From contig CAWFPB010000005.1 of assembly GCA_963817755.1 (NCBI GenBank), positions 124,001 through 188,000 of the forward strand: a DNA stretch of 64,000 nt. Direction: 5' to 3'. The DNA is from Oleiagrimonas sp963817755. GTDB lineage: Bacteria > Pseudomonadota > Gammaproteobacteria > Xanthomonadales > Rhodanobacteraceae. Position numbers and translations under genes: made by a program. Under the pieces are notes generated by a model. That model had not been told where the DNA came from. It saw nothing but the letters and a program-made list of their open reading frames with translations, and made no database searches. Below, piece after piece: positions 43,144 to 51,339 of the stretch; the first letter of the stretch is position 1, and every line of letters starts with the position of its first letter.

Positions 43144-44514
43144 TCAGGGCTTCAGGGCATCGAGCAGCGCGCGTCGCGGCAGCTTGCCGGTCTCGTTGCG
43201 CGGCAGCGCGTCCACCATGCGCAGCGGGCGCGGCAGGAAGGCGGGGTCGAGCATCTCGCGCAGCTGCGCCATCAGCGCGGCCGCGTCCAGCGAGGGCGCG
43301 ACCACCAGGGCCGCGATGCGCCGCACGCGCAGGCCGTCATCGCCCTCCATCTGGAACATCACGCCGTCCTCGACCCCGTCGATGGACAGAAGACGGCGAT
43401 TGAGGTCACCCAGCGAGGCGCGCTTGCCGGCGATCTCCAGCAGGTCGGTATTGCGCCCGCACAGCCTGAAATGCCCGTCGTCGGGCAATTCGACCAGGTC
43501 GGCCAGGGTCACCGGCGCAGGCAGCTGCGGCGCTTCCACGCGGGTGCCGTCCGGCTGCGGATGCAGGCGCACGCCCGGATACAGCGTCCATAGCGGTTCG
43601 GTGGTGGTGCGACGGCTGGCGAACACGCAGGTTTCGGTGGAACCGAACACCTCCAGCAGCGGCGCGCCGCAGGCCTGCTCGGCCGCTTGAGCCCGTTCCA
43701 CCGGCATCGGTGCCGTCGCTGAGACGATCGCCGCCAGCGGCGGCAGCGCCACCCCGCCGGCCAGCAGCGCACGCAGGTGCACCGGCGTGGTCACCAGCAC
43801 CCGCGGTGCCGGGACTTCCTCCAGTGCGGCGGCAATGTCGGCGGCGAAGAAGGGGCGCCCCGCATGCACGGTGGCATTCCCCAGAAGGGGCATCAGCACC
43901 GACATCTCCAGGCCGTACATGTGCTGCGGCGGCACCGTGGCGACCACCTGGAATGCCCCCGCGACCACCTCGCGCAGGGCGTTCAGGTTGCCTGCGTTGC
44001 TGGCGTGCAGGCTGCCCCAGGTCTTGCGGTTGCCCTGCGGGTGGCCGGTTGAACCGGAGGTGTAGCCGATCACGGCCGTGTGCGCGGCCGGGATCGACGG
44101 CACCTGGAAGGTGTCCTCGACCACGGCGTGCAGGGCCGGCATGCGGATGAAGCCCGGCGGGCGGACTTGCGGTGTCTTCTCGCCCAGCGCATGGCTGCCC
44201 GGGTGGGCGGCCATGATCTCCGCCACCGCCCGGGGTGCGCGCGAGGGCGGCAGCAGGTTGACCTGCCCTGCCAGCACGATGGCACAGAACGCCACCAGGA
44301 AGTCGTAGCGGTCCTCGCACAGGTTGACCACGCAGGTTCCCGGCGGCAGGCAGGAGCGGACCTGGCGCACGTGGGCCAGGAACACGTCGGCTCGTACCGG
44401 TTCGCCATGGCGCCAGACCACCACACGCGAAGGCGCATCCGCCCACAGCAGCGGCCGTTCCCCGTACGACGCTTCGCGCGCCTTGAGTGCATTGGCTTCG
44501 AATTCGTTGTTCAC
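43144..44514 (-). CDS. AMP-forming acyl/aryl ligase, candidate XanA2-like hydroxybenzoate-ACP ligase
   Basis: ANL-superfamily adenylating enzyme of about 456 residues. The AMP-binding P-loop is GYTSGSTGHPQGNRKTW, followed by EVFGSTETCVFASRR and LCGRNTDLLEIAGKRASLGD, and a C-terminal lysine in RNETGKLPRRAL. The chain is shorter than typical acyl-CoA synthetases and resembles the ligases of xanthomonadin/aryl-polyene loci that activate 3-hydroxybenzoate and load it on an ACP. Both candidate starts are GTG (44514 or 44565); I prefer 44514 for the more natural N-terminus (NNEFEANALKAREASYG). An acyl-ACP synthetase working with the nearby acyltransferase is the main alternative. Confidence 0.75.
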   Translation of the reverse strand: MNNEFEANALKAREASYGERPLLWADAPSRVVVWRHGEPVRADVFLAHVRQVRSCLPPGTCVVNLCEDRYDFLVAFCAIVLAGQVNLLPPSRAPRAVAEIMAAHPGSHALGEKTPQVRPPGFIRMPALHAVVEDTFQVPSIPAAHTAVIGYTSGSTGHPQGNRKTWGSLHASNAGNLNALREVVAGAFQVVATVPPQHMYGLEMSVLMPLLGNATVHAGRPFFAADIAAALEEVPAPRVLVTTPVHLRALLAGGVALPPLAAIVSATAPMPVERAQAAEQACGAPLLEVFGSTETCVFASRRTTTEPLWTLYPGVRLHPQPDGTRVEAPQLPAPVTLADLVELPDDGHFRLCGRNTDLLEIAGKRASLGDLNRRLLSIDGVEDGVMFQMEGDDGLRVRRIAALVVAPSLDAAALMAQLREMLDPAFLPRPLRMVDALPRNETGKLPRRALLDALKP

Positions 44515-44694
44515 GCGAACCCACCCGTCACGATCTTTGCGCCCCCCGACAATGCGCCCAGGCACGGATCATAGCGCCAGTGACGTACCGGCGGATGCAG
44601 CCGAGGCGCCTGGGGCCACCGTCCTCCGGCGCACGGACGCATCGTTCGATGCCGTCCGGCAAGATGGCACCCGTTGCGGAAAGGGCGTTTCGCC

Positions 44695-47187
44695 TCAGTC
44701 GCCGGATCCGGTGCCGGAGGCCGTTTTCTTGCCAGTCGTCTTCTTCGCAGCCGTCTTCTTGCTGGCGGTCTTCTTTGCAGCGGTCTTTTTCGCGGCCGTC
44801 TTTTTCGCGGCCGTTTTCTTGGTCGCCTTCTTCGCAACCTTCTTGGTGGCCTTCTTCGCAACCTTCTTGGTGGCCTTCTTCGCGGCCTTCTTGGCCGCAC
44901 CGCGGCGCTTGCGTACCGGGGCGGCGGCCAGCAACTCCACGCACTCGGCCTCGGTCAGCGACTTGGGTTCGCGTTCCTTGGGGATGCGCGCGTTCTTCTC
45001 GCCATCGGTGATGTACGGACCGTAGCGGCCGTTGAGCACCTGGATGCCGCTGTCGAACTCGTTGATCACGCGGTTGGCCAGCATCTCCAGCTTCTCGCGG
45101 ATCAGCTCCTGCGCGCGCTCGAAGGTGACCGTGTGCGGATCCTCCTCCTTGGGCAGCGAGGCGTAGGTCGAGCCCTTCTTCACGAACGGGCCGAAACGGC
45201 CGATGCCGGCACTGACCTCGTCGCCGTCCTCGGTCTCGCCAAGCTTGCGCGGCAGCTTGAACAGCTCCAGCGCCTCGGCCAGCTCGATGGTGTGCATGGA
45301 CTGCCCGGGGCGCAGGCTGGCGAACTGCGGCTTCTCCTCGTCGTCACGGGTGCCGATCTGTGCGAACGGCCCGTAGCGTCCCAGGCGCACCGACACCGGC
45401 TTGCCAGTCTTCGGATCGGTGCCCAGCTCGCGCGCGCCGGTGGCCTGGCCGCGGTCGACGGTCTCGAGCTTTTCCTCGACCTGGCTCTTGAACGGCTTCC
45501 AGAAGCGCTGCATCAGCGGCACCCAGGCCTGGTCGCCACGGCTGACCGCGTCCAGGTCGTCCTCCAGCTTCGCGGTGAAGTCGTAGTCGACGTACTTGGC
45601 GAAATGCTCGGTCAGGAAATTGCTGACCGTGCGGCCGACGTCGCTGGGCTTGAAGCGGCGACTGTCCAGCCAGACGTACTCGCGGTTGAGCAACACCTGG
45701 ATGATCGAGGCGTAGGTGGACGGACGGCCGATGCCGAATTCTTCCAGCGCCTTGACCAGGCTGGCTTCCGAATAGCGCGGCGGCGGTTCGGTGAAGTGCT
45801 GGTCGGCGAGGATGTCGGCCAGCGGCACCACGTCGCCGGCGACCATCTTCGGCAGGCGCCGCTTCTCGTCGTCGTCGGCCTTGTTGTCCTGGCCTTCCTC
45901 GTAGACCGCCAGGAAGCCAGGATCGATCACGGTGGTGCCGGTGGCGCGGAACGCCGATTCGCCGACCGGGAAGTCCACCGCCACGGTGTTCAGTCGCGCA
46001 TGGATCATCTGGCAGGCGACGGTACGCTTCCAGATCAGTTCGTACAGCTTTCGCTGGTCGTCGCTGAGGTACTTCGCCATGTCGGCGGGGCGTCGCATCG
46101 CCGAGGTCGGGCGAATCGCCTCATGCGCCTCCTGGGCGTTCTTGGACTTGGCCTTGTAGACCTGCACCGCCTCGGGCAGGGCCTTGTCGCCGAAGTCCCG
46201 GGCGATGACCTCGCGCAGCTCGGTCGTGGCTTCCTGCGACAACGCGGTGGCGTCGGTACGCATGTAGGTGATCAGGCCGACGTTGCCCTCTTCGCCGATC
46301 GCCACGCCCTCGTACAGCCCCTGCGCCACGCGCATGGTGCGGCTGGTGGAGAAACCGAGCTTGCGCGCGGCCTCCTGCTGCAGCGTGGAGGTGGTGAACG
46401 GCGCCGCCGGGCGACGCTTGCGCTCGCGGCTGCCGACCTCGCCGACCGTCAACTGGCCATTGGCCGCCTTCTGCAGCGCTTCGCGGGCGGCATGTGCCGT
46501 GCGCTCGTCGGTCAGGTCGAACTGTTCGAACTTCTTGCCGTCAAGGCGCGTGAGCTTGGCGCGGAATTCGCCGTCGGGATGCCTCAGATCCGCCTCGATG
46601 GTCCAGTATTCGCGCGGATCGAAGGCTTCGATCTCCTTCTCGCGCTCGACGATCATGCGCAGCGCCGGGCTCTGCACGCGACCGGCGGACAGGCCGCGCT
46701 GCACCTTGCGCCACAGCACCGGCGACAGGTTGAAGCCGACCAGGTAGTCCAGCGCGCGGCGCGCCTGCTGGGCATCGACCAGGTCGATCGAAAGCTCGCG
46801 CGGATGCTCGACCGCCGCCTTGATGGCGCGCGGGGTGATCTCGCTGAACACCACCCGGTGCACGTCCTTGCCGTCGAGCAGGCCGTCGGCGCGCAGGATC
46901 TCGCTGATGTGCCAGGAAATGGCCTCGCCCTCGCGATCCAGATCGGTGGCGAGATAGATGGCGTCGGCCACCCTGGCCGCTTTCTCGATGGCGTTGACGT
47001 GTTTCTGGTTGCGCTCGATCACGTCGTACTTCATGGCGAAGCCGTGCTCGGGATCGACCGCGCCCTCCTTGGGCACCAGGTCACGGACATGACCGTAGGA
47101 GGCCAGGACCGTGAAGTCCTTGCCGAGGTACTTGTTGATCGTCTTGGCCTTGGCGGGCGACTCGACGATGAGCAGGTTCTTGGCCAT
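44695..47187 (-). CDS. topA: DNA topoisomerase I with lysine/alanine-rich C-terminal tail
   Basis: Type IA topoisomerase of 830 residues that relaxes negative supercoils. The Toprim domain (LIVESPAKAKTINKYLG, ATDLDREGEAISWH) and the catalytic Tyr308 in GLITYMRTD are intact. The C-terminal half carries TopA repeats (GRYGPFAQIG, GRFGPFVKKGS, GRYGPYITDG) instead of the Cys4 zinc ribbons of E. coli. Residues 755-830 are a histone-H1-like tail of about ten KKTAAKK/KKATKKV units, nearly free of other residues. Such tails can raise DNA affinity. It lies in the usual def-fmt-rsmB/lysM-dprA-topA neighbourhood. Confidence 0.97.
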   Translation of the reverse strand: MAKNLLIVESPAKAKTINKYLGKDFTVLASYGHVRDLVPKEGAVDPEHGFAMKYDVIERNQKHVNAIEKAARVADAIYLATDLDREGEAISWHISEILRADGLLDGKDVHRVVFSEITPRAIKAAVEHPRELSIDLVDAQQARRALDYLVGFNLSPVLWRKVQRGLSAGRVQSPALRMIVEREKEIEAFDPREYWTIEADLRHPDGEFRAKLTRLDGKKFEQFDLTDERTAHAAREALQKAANGQLTVGEVGSRERKRRPAAPFTTSTLQQEAARKLGFSTSRTMRVAQGLYEGVAIGEEGNVGLITYMRTDATALSQEATTELREVIARDFGDKALPEAVQVYKAKSKNAQEAHEAIRPTSAMRRPADMAKYLSDDQRKLYELIWKRTVACQMIHARLNTVAVDFPVGESAFRATGTTVIDPGFLAVYEEGQDNKADDDEKRRLPKMVAGDVVPLADILADQHFTEPPPRYSEASLVKALEEFGIGRPSTYASIIQVLLNREYVWLDSRRFKPSDVGRTVSNFLTEHFAKYVDYDFTAKLEDDLDAVSRGDQAWVPLMQRFWKPFKSQVEEKLETVDRGQATGARELGTDPKTGKPVSVRLGRYGPFAQIGTRDDEEKPQFASLRPGQSMHTIELAEALELFKLPRKLGETEDGDEVSAGIGRFGPFVKKGSTYASLPKEEDPHTVTFERAQELIREKLEMLANRVINEFDSGIQVLNGRYGPYITDGEKNARIPKEREPKSLTEAECVELLAAAPVRKRRGAAKKAAKKATKKVAKKATKKVAKKATKKTAAKKTAAKKTAAKKTASKKTAAKKTTGKKTASGTGSGD
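44698..44925 (-). repeat. In-gene tandem repeats encoding the TopA basic tail
   Basis: On the plus strand a 27-base unit (TTCTTGGTGGCCTTCTTCGC followed by AACC...) recurs about three times at roughly 44817-44897, and shorter GCGGTCTTCTT/GCCGTCTTCTT words recur from about 44735 to 44820. The reading frame is preserved throughout. Such a tract could change length by slippage in units of whole codons. Confidence 0.75.
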
Positions 47188-47225
47188 TCAGGAACGCCAT
47201 TGGTGTTTTGCTGGGTAAGAGAAAC

Positions 47226-47241
47226 GCGGGAGCTCCCGCGC
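47226..47241. promoter_or_regulatory. Perfect 16-base palindrome in the topA leader
   Basis: CGCGGGAGCTCCCGCG lies 39 bases upstream of the topA start. In the direction of topA transcription it can fold as a 6-base stem with an AGCT loop, followed by TTTCTCTT. An AT-rich TAGATATATG, a possible -10, lies 8-17 bases upstream on the minus strand. It may be an attenuator-like hairpin or an operator. Confidence 0.4.
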
Positions 47242-47321
47242 ACGCACACATATATCTAGTGGGACCACACGCCGCATCGGGCTGTCAAGCGCCGTGTGCC
47301 GCGAACGTGTGCAAATACCGC

Positions 47322-48488
47322 TCACAGGCGCTGGTAACGGCCCCCGGGAAGGCTGGCCACCGCGCCGTCCAGTTCCAGCATCAGCAGGGCCGGAGATAGC
47401 GCCGCCGCGGCCAGTCCGCAACGTTCGCACAACTCGTCCAGGGTGGCCGGATCATACCCCAGGGCCTCCAGGATGCGGTCATGGCCGGGCTCGGCTGGCC
47501 CGGCGTCGGGTGCGCGATCGTGCGGCCGCGCCTCGTCCCCGCCGGCCTGGTCCACGTCAACTCCGGCGTTCCCGGACCGGACCAGCCGCGCCCGCAGATC
47601 CGCGCCCTGCGCCCGGGCCAGCGGCGTCAGGGCCGCCAGGATCTCGTCGACCGACTCCACCAGGCGGGCACCGTCGCGGATCAGGCGGTGGCAGCCGCGC
47701 GCCAGCGGATGATGGATGGACCCCGGCAACGCGAACACCTCGCGACCGCATTCGGCCGCCAGCCGCGCGGTGATCAGCGATCCGGAGCGCAAGCCGGCCT
47801 CGACCACCAGCGTGCCCAGCGACAACCCCGCGATGACGCGGTTGCGCCGTGGAAAATGTCCCGGGCGTGCCCGTGTGCCCGGGGCAAATTCGCTGACCAG
47901 CACGCCCTGCTCGGCGACCGCCGCGGCCAGGTCGGCGTGGTGCCGTGGATAGACGATGTCCGGCCCCGTACCGACCACGGCCACGGTGGACCCCGTGGTC
48001 GCCAATGCCGCCTTGTGCGCAGCCGCGTCGATGCCCTCGGCCAGCCCGCTGGTGATGGCCAGGCCGCGCATGGCCAGGGCCCGGGCGAATGCGGCCGCGT
48101 TGCGGCGCCCGCCGGGACTGGCGTTGCGCGCACCGACGATCGCCAGTTGCGGCTGCAGCAGCATGCCCGCGTCACCGGCGACGAACAGGGCTGCCGGCGG
48201 ATCATCCATGCGCTCGAGCTGGGGCGGGAAATCGGCCTGCGTGCAGCACAGCAGCCGGTGTCCGGGCTGCGCCAGCCAGGCGGCATCGCGCTCCAGGCGC
48301 CCACGATCGGGCGCACGCAGCCAGTCCCGGGCCCGCGTACCGGCGCCCGGCACGCCGTCGCGGCGCGCGAGCTCCAGCGCGGACCGCACATCCCCGACAC
48401 GCTCCAGCAGGGCACGCAGGCCCCTGGCGCCCAGCCGGGGCGCGCGCAGCAGGGTCAGCCAGGCCGTCTGTTCGGCATCCTCGTCCAT
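47322..48488 (-). CDS. dprA: DNA-processing protein DprA
   Basis: Binds incoming single-stranded DNA and loads RecA during natural transformation; 388 residues. The Rossmann-like core shows QLAIVGARNASPGG, TSGLAEGIDAAAHKAAL, GHFPRRNRVIAGLS and SGSLITARLAAECGREVFALPG. The C-terminal winged-helix domain is separated by a variable acidic/proline linker (about residues 305-330). In relatives a smg (DUF494) gene usually sits between dprA and topA; only 134 bases separate them here. Confidence 0.94.
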   Translation of the reverse strand: MDEDAEQTAWLTLLRAPRLGARGLRALLERVGDVRSALELARRDGVPGAGTRARDWLRAPDRGRLERDAAWLAQPGHRLLCCTQADFPPQLERMDDPPAALFVAGDAGMLLQPQLAIVGARNASPGGRRNAAAFARALAMRGLAITSGLAEGIDAAAHKAALATTGSTVAVVGTGPDIVYPRHHADLAAAVAEQGVLVSEFAPGTRARPGHFPRRNRVIAGLSLGTLVVEAGLRSGSLITARLAAECGREVFALPGSIHHPLARGCHRLIRDGARLVESVDEILAALTPLARAQGADLRARLVRSGNAGVDVDQAGGDEARPHDRAPDAGPAEPGHDRILEALGYDPATLDELCERCGLAAAALSPALLMLELDGAVASLPGGRYQRL

Positions 48489-48581
48489 GCCGTCGATGGT
48501 AGGCGTCGCCGATACGAAAACGGCGCGGCCGAAGCCGCGCCGTCGTGTAGTCCCGGGCCGATGCGTGGCCGCGGTCGATGC

Positions 48582-49697
48582 CTACTCGGGCATCTTGAGC
48601 AGGTCGCCGACGTGCACCGGCCGCACGCCGTCCATGACCAGGCCGTAGCTGACATGGTCGAACGTGCGGAACACCATCACGTGGCCGACGAACTCGGGCG
48701 GCAGCGTGACCCGCTGGCCCTCGCCGCGGCGCAGGCTGTCGCTGGCGACGTCGTCGTGGATGGTGTCGCCCGGCTGGAACACCGAATAGGTCTGGCCGTT
48801 GTCGACCCCCTCGCTGCGGCCGATCGACAAGGCCACCACCTGCCGTGGGCCGACCGCGTTCAGCGCATCGGTCAGGGCGAGCACGCGGGCGTCCTTGGGC
48901 ACGGACTTGGGTGCGTGCGGGTAGTAGGTGGCATCGTAGGGCTTGTCGTTGACCGGCAGCAGGCGGTCGCCGGCGCGAACCTCGCGGGTGCTGTCATCCA
49001 GCATCAGCGTGCTGGGATCGCCGCCGCGCATGAAGCGGGCATGCCCGATGACCTTCACCTCCAGACCGATCTGCTCGCCCAGCCCGAAATGGCCGTTGTG
49101 GCGCAGGTTCTCGCTCCACGGCCCCTGGACCAGGGCCACGTCGCTGTCGAGCTTGTCGGCGACCTCCTTCGGGGAATCGCTGAACTTGCGGAACACGTGG
49201 CTGGGCCGGACCACCGCGAAGCGCTGGCCGGGCCTGGCATCCTTCAGGCCGCGCACGTACAGGAAGTGGCCGGCCACGCCGCGCAGGCGGTTCTGCTCGA
49301 ATCCGACCACGTAGGGCGTTTTCTGCAGGTCCCCGGAATCGACCACCCGCAGGTCCTTGAGGAACATGCTCAGCTGGTCCAGCGGGATCGCGGTGATGGG
49401 CGAGCCTTCCTCGCGCATGCGCGGCTTCAGGGTCACCACGTGGCGATTGTTGACGTAGGCCAGGTTGAGCACGTCGCCCGGATAGATCAGGTGCGGGTTG
49501 TGCACTTGCGGGTTGGCCTGCCAGATTTCCGGCCACAGCCAGGGCTTTTGCAGGAAACGGGCGGAGATGTCCCACAACGTGTCGCCCTTCTTCACCACGT
49601 AGGTGTCCGGATGGCCGGAACGCAGCTGGGCACCGGCGGCATACACCGCGACCGTCACCAGCAGACCGGCGATCAGGGCAAGCGATTTCTTAAGCAT
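48582..49697 (-). CDS. LysM-domain cell-envelope protein
   Basis: Exported protein of 371 residues with a signal peptide (KKSLALIAGLLVTVAVYAAGA) and one LysM peptidoglycan-binding domain just after it (TYVVKKGDTLWDISARFL to YPGDVLNLAY). The C-terminal 250 residues have no motif I recognise but include several SH3-like beta-strand stretches. ATG 49697 fits the signal peptide; a 933-residue extension upstream is a shadow of fmt/rsmB. Proteins of this kind are a fixed companion of dprA and def-fmt in proteobacteria. Confidence 0.88.
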   Translation of the reverse strand: MLKKSLALIAGLLVTVAVYAAGAQLRSGHPDTYVVKKGDTLWDISARFLQKPWLWPEIWQANPQVHNPHLIYPGDVLNLAYVNNRHVVTLKPRMREEGSPITAIPLDQLSMFLKDLRVVDSGDLQKTPYVVGFEQNRLRGVAGHFLYVRGLKDARPGQRFAVVRPSHVFRKFSDSPKEVADKLDSDVALVQGPWSENLRHNGHFGLGEQIGLEVKVIGHARFMRGGDPSTLMLDDSTREVRAGDRLLPVNDKPYDATYYPHAPKSVPKDARVLALTDALNAVGPRQVVALSIGRSEGVDNGQTYSVFQPGDTIHDDVASDSLRRGEGQRVTLPPEFVGHVMVFRTFDHVSYGLVMDGVRPVHVGDLLKMPE

Positions 49698-49732
49698 GAC
49701 GGGTAATCCCCCGTTTCCCCAAGGTTTTTGCG

Positions 49733-49761
49733 AGTGTAGCTGATTCCCCTGCCGACGCAAA
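49733..49761 (-). promoter_or_regulatory. Candidate promoter of the lysM-dprA unit
   Basis: On the minus strand TTTGCG (49761-49756) and TACACT (49738-49733) are 17 bases apart, with a start near 49726, about 30 bases before the LysM start codon. A TACAAT at 49800-49805 on the plus strand could serve the divergent def operon. Confidence 0.4.
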
Positions 49762-49880
49762 CGAAACAGCGGGGATTCGCGACGCAGGCCGCAGCCACGT
49801 ACAATGGGCATGCTAATGACACGGGTGCTTGGTTTTCGCCGATTCGCCCGCAAATTGGCGTTTAACCACGGATTTTCATC

Positions 49881-50384
49881 ATGAGCCAGCTGACCGTCCT
49901 CGAATTCCCCGATCCGCGCCTGCGCACCAAGGCCGCCCCCGTGGCGGTGTTCGACGATGCGCTGCGCACGCTGGTCTCGGACATGTTCGAGACCATGTAC
50001 GAAGCCAAGGGCGTGGGCCTGGCGGCGACCCAGGTCGACCGCCACCAGCGCTTTTTCGTCATGGACGTGTCGGAAAACAGCGACCAGCCGCAGGTGCTGT
50101 GCAACCCGCGCATCGTCGAAAAGCGCGGCAAGCAGGTCGAGCAGGAAGGCTGCCTGTCCTTCCCCGGCATCTTCGCCAACGTCGAACGCGCCAGCTGGGT
50201 ACGTGCCGAGGCCGAGGACGCCGAGGGCAACACCTTCACGCTGGAGGCCGAGGGCCTGATGGCGGTGTGCATCCAGCACGAGATGGACCACCTTCAAGGC
50301 AAGGTTTTCGTCGACTACCTGTCCCCGCTCAAGCGCGCCATGCTGCTCAAGAAGCTGGACAAGCAACGCCGCCAGGCGGGCTGA
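49881..50384 (+). CDS. def: Peptide deformylase
   Basis: Metalloenzyme of 167 residues that removes the formyl group from nascent proteins. The three signature motifs GVGLAATQVD, EGCLSFP and HEMDHLQG, holding the metal-binding Cys and two His, are complete. It is the first gene of the def-fmt-rsmB operon, with fmt starting 4 bases after its stop. Confidence 0.97.
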   Translation: MSQLTVLEFPDPRLRTKAAPVAVFDDALRTLVSDMFETMYEAKGVGLAATQVDRHQRFFVMDVSENSDQPQVLCNPRIVEKRGKQVEQEGCLSFPGIFANVERASWVRAEAEDAEGNTFTLEAEGLMAVCIQHEMDHLQGKVFVDYLSPLKRAMLLKKLDKQRRQAG

Positions 50385-50387
50385 GGC

Positions 50388-51329
50388 GTGCACAAACCGC
50401 TGCGGCTGGTCTTTGCCGGCACCCCCGATTTCGCTGTCCCCTGCCTGCGCGCGTGCACCGACAGCCGCGCCGAAGTGGTGGCCGTCTACACCCAGCCGGA
50501 TCGGCCGGCCGGCCGCGGCCGCAAGCTCACGGCCAGCCCGGTCAAGCAGGCCGCGCTGGAAGCCGGCGTGCCGGTCGAGCAGCCGGCCACGCTGAAGGAT
50601 CCCGACGCACAGCGCCGGCTCGCCGACCATGCGCCGGACCTGCTGGTCGTGGTCGCCTACGGCCTGATCCTGCCGCAATCGGTGCTCGATATCCCTTCGC
50701 TGGGCTGCTGGAACGTGCACGCCAGCCTGCTGCCGCGCTGGCGCGGCGCGGCGCCGATCCAGCGCGCCATCGCCGCTGGCGATACTGAGACCGGCGTGTG
50801 CCTGATGCAGATGGAAGCGGGCCTGGACACCGGCCCGGTGCTGCTGGAAAAGCGCACGCCGATCGCCGACGACGAGACGGGCGGAAGCCTGCACGACCGC
50901 CTCGCCGCGCTGGGCGCCGAAGTCCTGGCCGAGGGCCTGCAACGTGCCCTGCGCGACGAACTGCCCGCACCGACACCGCAGCCGGACCGGGGCGTGACCT
51001 ACGCGCACAAGCTGGACAAGGCCGAGGCGGTGCTGGATTTCGCCCGCCCGGCGATCGCGCTGGAGCGCACCGTGCGCGCCTTCGACCCGTGGCCGGTGGC
51101 CGTCGCCGACGTCGCTGGCGAGCGCCTGCGCATCTGGGCCGCCACGGCCATCGGGCGCACCCGTGAGGCCGCACCCGGCGCCGTGCTGGCCGCCGGTCCC
51201 GACGGCCTGGACATCGCCTGCGGCGAAGGCGCGCTGCGCCTGCACGCCGTGCAGCGCGCCGGTGCCCGGCGCGTGGCCATCGCCGACTACCTGAACGCGC
51301 GCCCCGAACTGCGCCGTCCGGCACCCTAG
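50388..51329 (+). CDS. fmt: Methionyl-tRNA formyltransferase
   Basis: Formylates initiator Met-tRNA using 10-formyltetrahydrofolate; 313 residues. It has FAGTPDFAVPCL at the N-terminus, the catalytic NVHASLLPRWRGAAPIQRAI, LDTGPVLLEK and the C-terminal tRNA-binding barrel (GVTYAHKLDKAEAVLDF). It starts with GTG at 50388, close behind def; rsmB follows after 10 bases. Confidence 0.97.
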   Translation: MHKPLRLVFAGTPDFAVPCLRACTDSRAEVVAVYTQPDRPAGRGRKLTASPVKQAALEAGVPVEQPATLKDPDAQRRLADHAPDLLVVVAYGLILPQSVLDIPSLGCWNVHASLLPRWRGAAPIQRAIAAGDTETGVCLMQMEAGLDTGPVLLEKRTPIADDETGGSLHDRLAALGAEVLAEGLQRALRDELPAPTPQPDRGVTYAHKLDKAEAVLDFARPAIALERTVRAFDPWPVAVADVAGERLRIWAATAIGRTREAAPGAVLAAGPDGLDIACGEGALRLHAVQRAGARRVAIADYLNARPELRRPAP

Positions 51330-51339
51330 GCCCGCAGCC

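Noticed and set aside
44698..44925. CRISPR-like array suggested by repeated words
   Set aside because: The repeats are in-frame codons of the TopA tail, with no unique spacers.
44674..47259. 861-codon open frame antisense to topA
   Set aside because: It mirrors topA codon positions in a high-GC gene. The protein is rich in Leu/Gly/His/Arg with no domain, while topA has a full set of catalytic motifs.
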